Position numbers and translations under genes: made by a program
Assembly (NCBI RefSeq): GCF_017355405.1
Contig: NZ_CP061177.1
Location: 1-64,000 of the forward strand
DNA length: 64,000 nucleotides
Origin: Roseomonas haemaphysalidis
Lineage (GTDB): Bacteria; Pseudomonadota; Alphaproteobacteria; Acetobacterales; Acetobacteraceae
Reading direction: 5' to 3'
In this document: positions 44,401-53,394 of the stretch, in pieces
Numbering within the stretch: the stretch's first letter is position 1
How the letters are laid out: each line of letters begins with the position of its first letter
The notes under the pieces: model-generated
What the model saw: the letters and a program-made list of their open reading frames with translations, nothing else
What the model was told of the DNA's origin: nothing
The model's database searches: none

Positions 44401-45736
44401 GCTGGCGCGCATCGGCCAGCGGCTGGACAGCGGCGCGCTGCAGCCGCTGCCGCATGCCGTGCGCCCGGCCGGCGAGGTGGAAGCCGCCTTCCGCACGCTG
44501 CAGGCCAGCGCGCAGATCGGCAAGCTGGTGCTGCAGCCGCCCGCCGAGGCCCCCGCCCCCGCACCGGCCTGGACCCCGCCCGAAGGCGCCATCCTGGTGG
44601 TCGGCGGCACCAGCGGCTTCGGATTCGAAACCGCCAAGTGGCTGGCCGCGCGCGGCGCCACGCGGCTCGCGTTGTTGTCGCGGCGCGGCGGCACCGCGCC
44701 GGGGGCGGAAGCCGCCGTGCGCGCGCTGGCGGCGCTCGGCGCCAGCGCCACGGTGCACGCGGCCGATGCCGCCGACCCCGCCGCGCTGGAAGCCGCCTTG
44801 GCCGAGATCCGCGCGGAAGGGCCGCCGCTGGTCGGCGTGGTGCATGCCGCAGCGGTGTTCGACGACGGCGCCGCCAGCGGCATGACCGCCGCGCGCTTCG
44901 CCGCCGTGCTACGCCCCAAGCTGGACGCCGCCCTGAACCTGGACCGCCTGACGCGCCGGGACCCCTTGAAGCTGTTTCTGCTGTTTTCCTCGGCCACCAC
45001 CGCCATGGGCAACCCGGGGCAGGCCAACTACGTGGCCGCCAACGCGGCGCTGGAAGCCCTGGCCCGCCGCCGCGTGGCCGGGGGCCTGCCGGCGCTGGCC
45101 GTGGGCTGGGGCCCGGTGGCCGATGCCGGCGTGCTGGCCGACAACGCCGCCACCGCCGAAACCCTGGCCCGCCGCCTGGGCGTGGAAGCCATGACGGCGG
45201 CCGAATCGCTGGACGCCCTGCCCGCGCTGCTGGCCGCCGGCGAGCCCGTGCTGTCGCTGGCGCGCATCGGCTGGCGGCAGGCGGCCATGGCCCTGCCGAT
45301 CCTGGAGGAGCCGTTGTTCGATGCCGTGCGCGGCCAGCGCGACAGCGGCGCCGAGAACGGCGACCTGCGCGCCCGCCTCCTGGCCCTGCCGCCCGACGAG
45401 GCGCGCGCCCTGCTGCGCGACGTGGTGCGCGAGGAAGCCGGGCGCATCCTGCGCCTGCCGCCCGAGGCCATCCCCACCGACGCGCCGGTGGCGGGCATGG
45501 GGCTGGACAGCCTGGGCGGGCTGGAGCTGCGCGGCGCGCTGGAACAGCGCCTGGGCATGTCCGTGCCGCTGGCGTCCGTGTCCGAGGACCTGACGGTCGA
45601 CCTGTTGTCCCGCCGCCTGGCGGAAGGCCTGGCCGGCGGCCGGGTGGAGGAGGCCGTGGCCGACTTGGTGGAGCAGTTCGAGCCGGCGGACGCGCCGCCG
45701 CCCGGCCCCGCCCCCCGGCAGGAGCCCAGCGCGTGA
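38412..45736 (+). CDS. FAS-like type I polyketide synthase (RkpA-like), frameshifted
   Basis: A multidomain synthase of about 2441 residues if the frameshift near 39876 is ignored. Order: KS (38490-39770; Cys197, His332, His370), AT (40050-40960; GHSVGE Ser at 40334), DH (about 41150-42000; His at 41252 in HALLGEAVLP), a degraded methyltransferase-like segment (about 42500-42900), ER (43610-44450; GGAGAVGLAALQ), KR (44580-45330; GGTSGFGFETAK, Tyr at 45029) and ACP (45380-45650; GLDSLGG Ser at 45509). It would make a fully reduced, possibly iterative, acyl chain. The architecture and neighbours match rhizobial RkpA of K-antigen synthesis. As read, the frame ends at 40178 after KS; AT onward is open in the +2 frame. 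A one-base sequencing or real deletion is equally compatible. Confidence 0.88.
39870..39880 (+). other. Frameshift point in the PKS gene
   Basis: The KS frame reads ...QALLAAR and then an Arg-rich nonsense run, while the second frame reads ADAPPPAPLLRGAL from 39875 and continues through AT to ACP. One missing base (or two extra) within the G/C-alternating CCGCGCGGAT restores a single frame. Confidence 0.85.
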
Positions 45737-47061
45737 GCGGCGGCCTGTCCGCCACCGCGCGCATGGCGCTGCTGGCCCGACTGAGCAAGCGCCGCGTGGC
45801 CGAGGACGCGGCGCCGCGCGCCGATGCCGGCTCGGCCCGCGACTTCTCCACCCTGCCCGGCATGCGCGACTACGCGCTGCTGCGCACCGCCATGCAGTCG
45901 CTGGACCTGCCGAGCCCCCTGTTCCAGGTGCATGACGGGCTGGCCGGGGCGCACAGCCACGTGGGCGGCCGGGCGGTGGTGAACTTCGCTTCCTACAACT
46001 ACCTCGGCCTCAACAACGACCCGCGCGTGCAGCAGGCGGCGCGAAACGCCATCGACCGCTACGGCGTCAGCGTGTCCGGCGCCCGCATCACCGCCGGCGA
46101 GCGGGTGCTGCACCAGGAGCTGGAAGCGGCGCTCGCCGAATGGCACGGCGCCGAGGCGGCGCTGACCTTCGTGTCCGGCCACGCCACCAACGTCACCACC
46201 ATCGGCCACCTGATGGGACCCCGGGACGTGGTGGTGCACGACGCCGCCATCCACAATTCCTGCACCGAGGGGGTGCGGCTGTCCGGCGCCCGCCGCCTGC
46301 CCTTCGCGCATAACGACCTGGACGCCGCCGAGCGCGAGCTGGCGGCCGCCCGGCGCGGCGCGCAGCGCGCCCTGCTGCTGCTGGAAGGCCACTACTCCAT
46401 GGACGGGGACTGCCCCGACCTGGCCCGCGCCGTCAGCATCGCCCGCCGCCACGACGCCTGGCTGATGGTGGACGAGGCGCACAGCCTGGGCGTGCTGGGC
46501 CCCACCGGGCGCGGCGTCGCGGAAGCCCAGGGCGTGGACCCCGCGGGGGTGGACCTGTGGATGGGCACGCTGAGCAAGACGCTGTCGGCCTCGGGCGGCT
46601 ACATCGCGGCGCCGCGCGACGTGATCGACTGGCTGCGCCACACCGCGCCGGGCAGCGTGTATTCCGTGGGCCTCGCCCCGCCGCTGGCCGCCGCCGCGCT
46701 GGAATCGCTGCGCATCCTGCGGGCGGAGCCGGAGCGCGTGCTGCGGCTGCAGGCCAACGCGCTGCTGCTGCGCGACCTCTTGCGGGCGCGCGGCTTCAGC
46801 ACGGCGGGCAGCATCGGCGCCGCCATCGTGCCGGTGATGATCGGCTCCTCCGTCCGCACCGCGCGGCTGGCGCATGCCATGCTGGACCGCGGCGTGGCGC
46901 TGCAAACCGTGCTGTTCCCGGCGGTTCCGGAACACTCCGCCCGCCTGCGCTTCTTTGTCTGCGCCGAGCATTCCGAGGCCGACATCCGCTTCGCCGCCGA
47001 CAGCATGGCCGAGGCCGCCGGGGCGGTGGGGGCGGTCGAGGCCCTGCCCGGGCTGGGGTGA
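45733..47061 (+). CDS. Alpha-oxoamine synthase (RkpG/BioF/serine-palmitoyltransferase-like)
   Basis: A 442-residue PLP enzyme that condenses an acyl thioester with an amino acid, losing CO2, to form an alpha-amino ketone. VVNFASYNYLGLNNDPRV, GSGARITAG-like SVSGARITAGERVLHQELE, VDEAHSLGVLGPTGRG and MGTLSKTLSASGGY with PLP Lys282 are typical. It starts with GTG in a 4-base overlap with the PKS stop (ATG 45763 is the alternative), so its acyl donor is probably the PKS ACP. This pairing matches rkpA-rkpG and predicts a sphingoid-like amino lipid; the amino acid is unknown. Confidence 0.88.
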   Translation: MSGGLSATARMALLARLSKRRVAEDAAPRADAGSARDFSTLPGMRDYALLRTAMQSLDLPSPLFQVHDGLAGAHSHVGGRAVVNFASYNYLGLNNDPRVQQAARNAIDRYGVSVSGARITAGERVLHQELEAALAEWHGAEAALTFVSGHATNVTTIGHLMGPRDVVVHDAAIHNSCTEGVRLSGARRLPFAHNDLDAAERELAAARRGAQRALLLLEGHYSMDGDCPDLARAVSIARRHDAWLMVDEAHSLGVLGPTGRGVAEAQGVDPAGVDLWMGTLSKTLSASGGYIAAPRDVIDWLRHTAPGSVYSVGLAPPLAAAALESLRILRAEPERVLRLQANALLLRDLLRARGFSTAGSIGAAIVPVMIGSSVRTARLAHAMLDRGVALQTVLFPAVPEHSARLRFFVCAEHSEADIRFAADSMAEAAGAVGAVEALPGLG

Positions 47062-47081
47062 GCGGCATGACCGGCGTTGCA

Positions 47082-47224
47082 GCAAGGTCGGGGGAATGAA
47101 TTCCCCCGGGCCCCCTCCCTTTGTTCGCCTGTCTTCCGGTCCCGCCCGTGGCGAGGCCGCGCCGCCCGCGCACCCAAGCCGAAAAGAAGGTGGGGGCCTG
47201 GGGAAATTCATTTCCCCGGCCTTG
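47082..47224. repeat. F1 intergenic repeat, paired, inside the PKS locus (copy h)
   Basis: The left box (47082-47120) has GGGGGAATGAATTCCCCC. The right box (47181-47224) has GGGGAAATTCATTTCCCC preceded by AAAAGAAGG. It fills the gap between the oxoamine synthase stop and the TTG start of the next gene, so the gene starts inside or at the edge of the repeat. It is a likely transcript end or processing site in the middle of the locus. Confidence 0.8.
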
Positions 47225-48346
47225 ATCACCCCTGTCTCCACGCCGCGGGACGCGGAACTCTTTGTCCGCCTTCCCGCCCTGCTGGGCGGCGAGGCCGCCG
47301 GCTGGTCCGTGCCGCTGTTCGCCGACACCCGCCGCGTGTTCTCGCCCCGCTTCAACACGGCGCTGGCGGAATGGCGGGTGCCGCGCTGGCTGGCGTGGCG
47401 CGACGGCCGGCCGGTCGGGCGCATCGCCGCCGCACGGCCCGTGGCGGGCGGCGCGCTGGGCCATTTCGGCTTTCTGGCGCTGGAACAGGACCCCGCCACC
47501 CTGCGCGCGCTGCTGGGCGCCGCCGGCGGCTGGCTGGCGGCACAGGGGGCGACGCGGCTGCGCGGCCCGTTGTCGTTTTCCATCAACCACGAGGCCGGCG
47601 CGCAGGTGGCGGGCTTCGGCGGGCTGCCCATGCCGCGCATGCCGCGCAACCCCGCCTGGCTGCCGCCGATGCTGGAGGCCGCCGGCCTCGACCCCGAGAT
47701 GGACCTGCTGGCCTGCACGCTGGAGCTGGCGGGCGAAACCCACCGCGCCCGCTTCGCCCCCCTTTTGCGCCGCTGGCCCGGGCGCGGCGACCTCCGCATC
47801 CGCCGGCTGGACCCGAAGCGGCTGGGCGCGGAGGTTGCGCTGATCCGCGACATCTTCAACGACGCCTGGGCGGAGAACTGGGGCGCCACCCCGGTATCCG
47901 CCGCCGAGGCCGAGACCATGGCCCGGCTGCTGCGCCCGCTGCTGCTACGCGGCACCGTGCTGTTCGCGGAATGGCGGGGCGAGCCGGTCGGGCTGCTGTC
48001 GCTGATCCCCAACGTGGAGCAGGCGGCGGCGCGGCTGGACGGGCGGCTGCTGCCGCTGGGCTGGGCCGCCATGCTGCGCGCCCTGCTCGGCGGCGCCACC
48101 AGCGCCCGCGTGCCCATGCTGGGCATCCGCCGCCGCTGGCGCGGCACCCCCGTCTCGGCCATGGCGCTGGGCGCGCTGCTGGCGGAGGGCATCGGCTTCG
48201 CGGAGCATCGCTGCTGGCGGCGGCTGGAAATCTCCTGGATCCTGGACCACAACCACGCCATGCGGCAGGCCATGGCCCGCCTCGGCGCGCCGGAAACGGG
48301 GCGCTGGCGGCTGTGGGGCGCGGCGCTGCCGCAGCCCGGCGCCTGA
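47222..48346 (+). CDS. GNAT-fold acyltransferase-like protein
   Basis: About 374 residues from TTG 47222. The N terminus ITPVSTPRDAELFVRLPALL and WRDGRPVGRIAA plus the C-terminal MGLGALLAEGIGFAEHRCWRRLEISWILDHNHAMRQAMARLGA segment resemble large uncharacterised GNAT proteins. No ATG precedes the conserved start after the repeat, so TTG is the best start; frames further upstream run through the F1 repeat. It is 10 bases before the KpsS-like gene and probably modifies the lipid or its amine by acylation, which is inference from position. Confidence 0.7.
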   Translation: MITPVSTPRDAELFVRLPALLGGEAAGWSVPLFADTRRVFSPRFNTALAEWRVPRWLAWRDGRPVGRIAAARPVAGGALGHFGFLALEQDPATLRALLGAAGGWLAAQGATRLRGPLSFSINHEAGAQVAGFGGLPMPRMPRNPAWLPPMLEAAGLDPEMDLLACTLELAGETHRARFAPLLRRWPGRGDLRIRRLDPKRLGAEVALIRDIFNDAWAENWGATPVSAAEAETMARLLRPLLLRGTVLFAEWRGEPVGLLSLIPNVEQAAARLDGRLLPLGWAAMLRALLGGATSARVPMLGIRRRWRGTPVSAMALGALLAEGIGFAEHRCWRRLEISWILDHNHAMRQAMARLGAPETGRWRLWGAALPQPGA

Positions 48347-48356
48347 CCGGCCGCCG

Positions 48357-49649
48357 ATGCACCCCGATGCCCGCCCGGTCCCCCGGCGCTTTCTGTTTCT
48401 GCAAGGCCCGATCAGCCCCTTCTTTCCGGAGGTCGCCGCCGGGCTGCGCGCGCTGGGCCATGCCGTGCACCGCATCAACCTGCATCTCGGCGACCGGCTG
48501 TTCTGGCGCGGCCCGGGGGCGGTGGACTTCCGCGGCCGCACGGAGGACTGGCCCGCCTTCGTGGCGCGCTTTCTGGACACCCACCGCATCACGCATATCC
48601 TGCTGCTGGGCGAGCAGCGGCCCTACCACAAGGCCGCCATCGCCGCCGCCGCCGCGCGCGGGGTGGAGGTGGTGGCCATCGACCTCGGCTACATCCGCCC
48701 GGACTGGATCGTCATGGAACGCGACGGGCTGAATGCCTCCAGCCGCTTCACGCGCGACCCGCAGGCCATCATCCGCCTGGGTGCCGCCCTGCCGCCGCCG
48801 GACCTGATCCAGCGCCACCGCAACCACTTCGGCCTGGAAGCCTGCTGGGACGTTCTCTACAACCTCGCCGCCTGTCTGCCCTGGCCGTTCCGGCATTACC
48901 GGCGCCACCACCTGTACCACCCGCTGGTGTTCTACGGCTGCATGCTGCCCCGCCTGCTGCGGCGCGGCCGGGAAAACCGCCGCGCCGACCGCATCATGGC
49001 CGGCCTCGACGGCCAGGGCCCGCTGTACCTGATGGCCATGCAGATCGAGGGCGACTTCTCGGTCCGCGCCTATTCCCGCTACCCGGACATGGACACGCCG
49101 CTGCGCGAGGTGGCGCAAAGCTTCGCCCGCCACGCGTCGCCCGGCACCCGGCTGCTGGTCAAGGCCCACCCGCTGGACCCCGGCCGCAAGAACTGGAGCC
49201 GCCGCGTGCGCCGCCTGGCGCGGGAGCTGGGCATCGAGGACCGGCTGCACTACCTGGGCGGCGGCAACCTGGGCGCCATCGCGGAGCGGGTGCAGGGCGT
49301 GGTCACGGTGAACAGCACGGTGGGGCTGCGCGCCATCATGGGCGGCACCCCCACCTTCGTGCTGGGCGAGGCGCTGTACCGCCTGCCAGGCCTTGTGTTC
49401 AGCGGCACGCTGGACGAGTTCTGGACCCACGCCACCCCACCCGACCCGGCGCTGCGCGAAGGCTTCGTGCGCTCCATCGCGCATTCGCTGCACATCCGCG
49501 GCGTGTTCCACGCGCCCGCCGGGCGGGCGGTGGCCGTGCAGGGCATGGTGCGCCGCCTGCACGAGGGCATCCTGAACCGCCCGGTGCCGGAAGCGCTGGA
49601 TCCGCACACGGAAGGCGCCACGGCCGGGGTGTGGCCGGTGCCGGGGTAG
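48357..49649 (+). CDS. Capsule polysaccharide glycosyltransferase, KpsS/RkpJ-like
   Basis: A 430-residue cytosolic protein of the capsule synthesis/export family. The hallmark FLQGPISPFFPEVAAGLRALGHAVHRINLHLGD opens it (residues 13-45), followed by ILLLGEQRPYHKAAIAAA, IDLGYIRPDWIVMERDG and a C-terminal GGGNLGAIAERVQGVVTVNSTVGLRAIMGGTPTFVLG. KpsS starts the beta-Kdo linker on the lipid anchor of group 2 capsules; RkpJ is its rhizobial counterpart. Kdo or another sugar could be used here. Last gene of the locus; its stop is at the edge of an F1 repeat. Confidence 0.88.
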   Translation: MHPDARPVPRRFLFLQGPISPFFPEVAAGLRALGHAVHRINLHLGDRLFWRGPGAVDFRGRTEDWPAFVARFLDTHRITHILLLGEQRPYHKAAIAAAAARGVEVVAIDLGYIRPDWIVMERDGLNASSRFTRDPQAIIRLGAALPPPDLIQRHRNHFGLEACWDVLYNLAACLPWPFRHYRRHHLYHPLVFYGCMLPRLLRRGRENRRADRIMAGLDGQGPLYLMAMQIEGDFSVRAYSRYPDMDTPLREVAQSFARHASPGTRLLVKAHPLDPGRKNWSRRVRRLARELGIEDRLHYLGGGNLGAIAERVQGVVTVNSTVGLRAIMGGTPTFVLGEALYRLPGLVFSGTLDEFWTHATPPDPALREGFVRSIAHSLHIRGVFHAPAGRAVAVQGMVRRLHEGILNRPVPEALDPHTEGATAGVWPVPG

Positions 49650-49799
49650 CAAGGTCGGGGAAAGGAATTCCCCCGAGCCCCCATCTTCCTTTTGTCAGTT
49701 TCCCACGACCACTGAGCGGTCCCGCCCCACCGGCCGCGACCGCGCGAATTGCCAGAAAAAAGAAGGGGGCCCGGGGGAATTCATTCCCCCGGCCTTTCC
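49650..49799. repeat. F1 intergenic repeat, paired (copy i)
   Basis: The left box (49650-49690) starts at the KpsS-like gene stop and holds GGGGAAAGGAATTCCCCC. The right box (49755-49799) holds GGGGGAATTCATTCCCCC after AAAAAAGAAG. Convergent genes end on both sides, and the right box supplies the last codons and the stop of the minus-strand ATPase gene. Confidence 0.85.
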
Positions 49800-51583
49800 C
49801 CACCCCGGGGAAAATGGCACCGCACCCCCCACCCCGCCGCCACCTGCCGCAATGCCGGCGCCTCCACCCCGCAAAGCGCCGCCCCGCGCGGGCAGCGGCC
49901 GTGCAGGCGGCAGCTCCGGGGGTCGGGGTCCACGGGGCTGCGCGGCTCGGCGTCCAGCAGCGGCGGCGCGTCCGGGGCCGGCGTGCCGGGCAGGCGCGGC
50001 AGGGCGGCCAGCAGCGCCGCCGTGTAGGGGTGGCGGGGCCGGGCGAAGACCTGGGCCACCGGTCCCTCCTCCACCACCTGCCCCGCCTGCATCACCAGCA
50101 CGCGGTCGCACAGCAGCCGCACGGCGTGCAGGTCGTGGCTGACCAGGAGCACGGCCACGCCGCTGTCGTCCCGCAGGCGGCCTAGCCGCCGCAGGATGGC
50201 GGCCCGGCGGCTGGCGTCCAGCGCCGCCGTCGGCTCGTCCAGCACCAGCAGCCGGGGGCGGGGCGCCAGGGCGCGGGCCAAGCCGGCACGCGCCGCCTCG
50301 CCGCCGGAAAGCCGGTGCGGCAGGCGCGCCAGCAGGCTGGGCGGGAACCCGGCTTCCGCCGCCGCCTGTGTCACGCGGTCGCGCAGCGCGGCGCCGCGCA
50401 GGCCGCGCAGCCGGCGCAGGGGCGTGGCGATGGCGTCAAAGGCACTGCGGCGCGGGTCCAGGCTGCCGGCGGGGTCCTGAAACGCCATCTGCACCTCGGC
50501 CCGCAATGGCGAGGCCGCCAGCCGCCCGGCGGACAGCCGCCCGATGGACTGGCCTCGCAGCAGCACGTCGCCCCCGTCGGGCCGCAGCAGCCCGGCGGCC
50601 AGCCGCGCCAGGGTGGACTTGCCGCAGCCGGATTCCCCCACCAGCCCCACCGCCTCGCCCGGGCGCACGGCCAGCGACACGCCGTCCACCGCCGGCAGCC
50701 GCGCCCGGCGGCGGAACAAGCGCCAGCGCCCGGCGGCGAAGTGCCTGCGCGCGCCCCGCAGCTCCAGCACGGGCGGCGCGGCGGCAACCGGGCGGGGCGC
50801 GGGGGCGGGCATGGCCGCCGGCAGCCCGCGCAGCAGCTGCGCCGTGAAGGGGTGGCGGGGCGTGGCGAACAGCGTGGCGGCGGGCGCCTCCTCCACCACC
50901 GCGCCGTCGCGCATCACCAGGATGCGGTCGCAATGCGCGGCGGCCAACGCCAGGTCGTGCGTCACCAGCACGACGCCGGCGCCGTTCTGCGCCGCTTCGC
51001 GCAAGAGCGCCATCACGGCGGCTTCCGTGACCGGGTCCAGCCCGGTGGTCGGCTCGTCGGCCAGCAGCAGGGCGGGCGCGGCGGCCAGCGCCAGCGCGAT
51101 GCCGACGCGCTGGCACATGCCGCCCGACAGCGCCCCCGGCAGCGCCGCCGCCCGCCGCGCCGGGTCCGCGATGCGCACCGCCCGCAGCGCCGCCAGCACG
51201 CGCGCGCGCAGCAGGGCGGGCGGCGCCGGGTCGTGCCGCGCCAGCACGTCGGCCAGTTGCAGGCCCACCGGGCGCAGGGGGTTCAGCGCGGCGCGCGCGT
51301 CCTGGAACACCATGCCCATGCCGCCGGGGCCGGGCGGGCGCGGCGCGCCCAACAGGTTCCGTCCGCGAAACAGCGCCCGCTCCGCCGCCACCACGGCCCC
51401 CGCCCCCGGCAGGCCCATCAGCGCCAGCAGCGTGGCCGACTTGCCGGAGCCGCTTTCGCCCACCACCCCCAGCATCTCCCCCGCCCGCAGCGACAGCGCG
51501 GCGCCGCGCACCGCCGGAACCGGCCCGGCCGGGGCGTGGAAGGTGACGCAAAGCCCGCGCACCTCCAGCAACGGCGCGCTCAC
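49781..51583 (-). CDS. Fused dipeptide/nickel-type ABC ATPases (DppD-DppF)
   Basis: A 600-residue protein with two complete ATPase domains of the Opp/Dpp/Nik importer type. First: GVVGESGSGKSATLLAL, LSGGMCQRVGIALALA, LLLADEPTTGLDP. Second: GLVGESGCGKSTLARLAAG, LSGGEAARAGLARALAPRP, VLDEPTAALDA, and a C-terminal CRLHGRCP(R)GAALCG region with four cysteines typical of DppF. The first signature LSGGM and second LSGGE are both intact. It starts with GTG in a GTGA overlap with the permease gene, and its last codons (ERPGE) lie in an F1 box. Confidence 0.9.
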   Translation of the reverse strand: MSAPLLEVRGLCVTFHAPAGPVPAVRGAALSLRAGEMLGVVGESGSGKSATLLALMGLPGAGAVVAAERALFRGRNLLGAPRPPGPGGMGMVFQDARAALNPLRPVGLQLADVLARHDPAPPALLRARVLAALRAVRIADPARRAAALPGALSGGMCQRVGIALALAAAPALLLADEPTTGLDPVTEAAVMALLREAAQNGAGVVLVTHDLALAAAHCDRILVMRDGAVVEEAPAATLFATPRHPFTAQLLRGLPAAMPAPAPRPVAAAPPVLELRGARRHFAAGRWRLFRRRARLPAVDGVSLAVRPGEAVGLVGESGCGKSTLARLAAGLLRPDGGDVLLRGQSIGRLSAGRLAASPLRAEVQMAFQDPAGSLDPRRSAFDAIATPLRRLRGLRGAALRDRVTQAAAEAGFPPSLLARLPHRLSGGEAARAGLARALAPRPRLLVLDEPTAALDASRRAAILRRLGRLRDDSGVAVLLVSHDLHAVRLLCDRVLVMQAGQVVEEGPVAQVFARPRHPYTAALLAALPRLPGTPAPDAPPLLDAEPRSPVDPDPRSCRLHGRCPRGAALCGVEAPALRQVAAGWGVRCHFPRGGERPGE

Positions 51584-52389
51584 CGCCGCCCCCGGGGGTC
51601 CAGCCGGTCGCGCAGGGCATCGCCCAGCAGGGTGAAGCACAGCACCGCCAGCACCAGCGCCAGCGCCGGAAAGCCCGCCACCCACCAGCCGCCGGACAAC
51701 AGCAACGGCGCGCCCTCGGCCACCATCAGCCCCCATTCCGGCGCCGGCGGCCGCACGCCCAGCCCCAGAAACGACAGCCCCGCCGCGTTCAGTACCGCCC
51801 AGCCCAGATTGCCCGCCGCCTGCACCACCAGCACCGGCAGGATGTTGGGCAGCAGCACCCCCAGCAGCACCCGCCATGGCCCGGCCCCGCCCATGCGCGC
51901 CGCTTCCACGAAGCCCGCGTGGCGGCGCACCGCCGCCTCGGCCCGCGCCAGGCGCAGGTAAAGCGGCAGGTTCACCAGCGCCGTGGCGCCCACCAGCACC
52001 CCGACGGAAGGCCCCAGCGCCGCCACCAGCGCCAGCGCCAGCACGAACAGGGGAAAGGCCATCAGCACCTCGGCCAGCCGGCCGCCCAGCGCATCCGCCC
52101 AGCCGCCCGCCTGCCCCATGGCCGCCCCCGCCACGCCCCCCGCGGCCAGCGACAGCAGCACCGCCGCGCCGGCGATGCCGAGGTCCAGCCGCGTGGCCGC
52201 CACGCAGCGCGACAGCACGTCCCGCCCCAGCTGGTCCGTGCCGAACCAGTGGGCGGCGGAAGGCGGCTGCAGGGCGCGCGGCGTGTCGGTGGCCAGCGGG
52301 TCGAAAGGCACCAGCCAGGGGCCCGCCACGGCGCACAGCGCCAGCACCGCCGCCAGCAGACAGCCCAGCCGGAGGGCCGGGTCACGCAT
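51580..52389 (-). CDS. Dipeptide-type ABC permease (DppC-like)
   Basis: A 269-residue permease with an N-terminal helix, a DTPRALQPPSAAHWFGTDQLGRDVLSRC motif of the DppC/OppC type, and the EAA loop ARAEAAVRRHAGFVEAARMGGAGPWRVLLGVLLPN. It forms the pore together with the DppB-like protein. Its start lies within 8 bases of the previous gene's end, so they overlap. Confidence 0.9.
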   Translation of the reverse strand: MRDPALRLGCLLAAVLALCAVAGPWLVPFDPLATDTPRALQPPSAAHWFGTDQLGRDVLSRCVAATRLDLGIAGAAVLLSLAAGGVAGAAMGQAGGWADALGGRLAEVLMAFPLFVLALALVAALGPSVGVLVGATALVNLPLYLRLARAEAAVRRHAGFVEAARMGGAGPWRVLLGVLLPNILPVLVVQAAGNLGWAVLNAAGLSFLGLGVRPPAPEWGLMVAEGAPLLLSGGWWVAGFPALALVLAVLCFTLLGDALRDRLDPRGRR

Positions 52390-53389
52390 CCGGCAGCAGC
52401 CCGGCGCGCGGGTCCACCCAGGCGCACACCAGGTCCACCACCAGGTTCACCAAAAGGAACAGCCCGGCCATCAGCAGCACGAAGCCCTGCACGGCCGCGA
52501 AGTCGAGCTGCAACAGCGCGTCCATCGCGAAGGAGCCCAGCCCCGGCCAGGCGAACACCCGCTCCACCAGCACGTTGGCCCCCAGCAGGCCGCTGAACAC
52601 CATGCCCATGGTGGTGAGCACCGGCAACGCCGCGTTGCGCAGCGCGTAGGACAGCACCACCCGGCGCGCCGAAAGCCGGTGCGCCCGGGCGGCGCGGATG
52701 AAGTCGCGGCCCAGCACCTCCAGCATGGCGCCGCGCGTGGCCCGCGCCAGCGGCGCGAAGCTGAACAGCGCCACCGTGGCCGCCGGCAGCGCGAGGTGCG
52801 CCACGCTGTCCCGCCAGCCCGCCACGTCGCCCGCCAGCAGCGTGTCCAGCGTCATGAAGCCGGACACCACCGGCGGCGGCAGCGCGAAGGGGTCCAGCCG
52901 CCCCACCGGCTCCGGCGCCCAGCCGAGATGCAGGTAGAACACCCCGGCCAGCAGCAGCCCGCTCACAAAGGCCGGCAAGGCCAGCCCCAGCGTGCCCACC
53001 ACCCGGCACAGCCCGTCCGCCAGGCCGCCCGGCCGCAGCGCCGCCAGCACGCCCAGCGGCACGGCCGCCGCCACCGCCAGCGCGAACCCCGCCAGCACCA
53101 GCTCGGCCGAGGCCGGCAACCGCGCCAGCAGCTCCTCCAGCACCGGCCGGCCGGTGGACAGCGACACGCCGAGGTCCCCCCGCGCGAGCTGCCCCAGGTA
53201 ATCCAGGAACTGCCGCCACAAGGGCAGTTCCAGCCCCAGCCGGGCGCGCAGCGCCGCCACGGTCGCGGCATCCGCCGCCGGGTTGTCGGCCAGAAACACC
53301 GCCGGGTCGCCGGGCAGCAGGCGGGTCAGCAGAAAGGCCAGCCCCACCACGCCCGGCAGCACCGGCACCAGCGCCAGCAGGCGGCGCAT
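52382..53389 (-). CDS. Dipeptide-type ABC permease (DppB-like)
   Basis: A 335-residue permease, six membrane helices. VLPGVVGLAFLLTRLLPGDPA at the start is typical of DppB/OppB; EAA loop RGAMLEVLGRDFIRAARAHRLSARRVVLSYALRNAALPV; GLLGANVLVERVFAWPGLGSFAMDALL at the end. ATG 53389 begins at the first helix; the extension to 53494 runs into the binding-protein gene. Confidence 0.9.
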   Translation of the reverse strand: MRRLLALVPVLPGVVGLAFLLTRLLPGDPAVFLADNPAADAATVAALRARLGLELPLWRQFLDYLGQLARGDLGVSLSTGRPVLEELLARLPASAELVLAGFALAVAAAVPLGVLAALRPGGLADGLCRVVGTLGLALPAFVSGLLLAGVFYLHLGWAPEPVGRLDPFALPPPVVSGFMTLDTLLAGDVAGWRDSVAHLALPAATVALFSFAPLARATRGAMLEVLGRDFIRAARAHRLSARRVVLSYALRNAALPVLTTMGMVFSGLLGANVLVERVFAWPGLGSFAMDALLQLDFAAVQGFVLLMAGLFLLVNLVVDLVCAWVDPRAGLLPDA

Positions 53390-53394
53390 GCGCC

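Noticed and set aside
39182..44845. 1887-codon open frame antisense to the PKS gene
   Set aside because: Very high GC third positions leave the antisense strand without stops; composition is low-complexity Gly/Arg/His/Gln and no domain is visible.
45028..48273. 1081-codon minus-strand frame across the oxoamine synthase region
   Set aside because: It runs through three genes and an F1 repeat with no recognisable domain; a GC-driven shadow.
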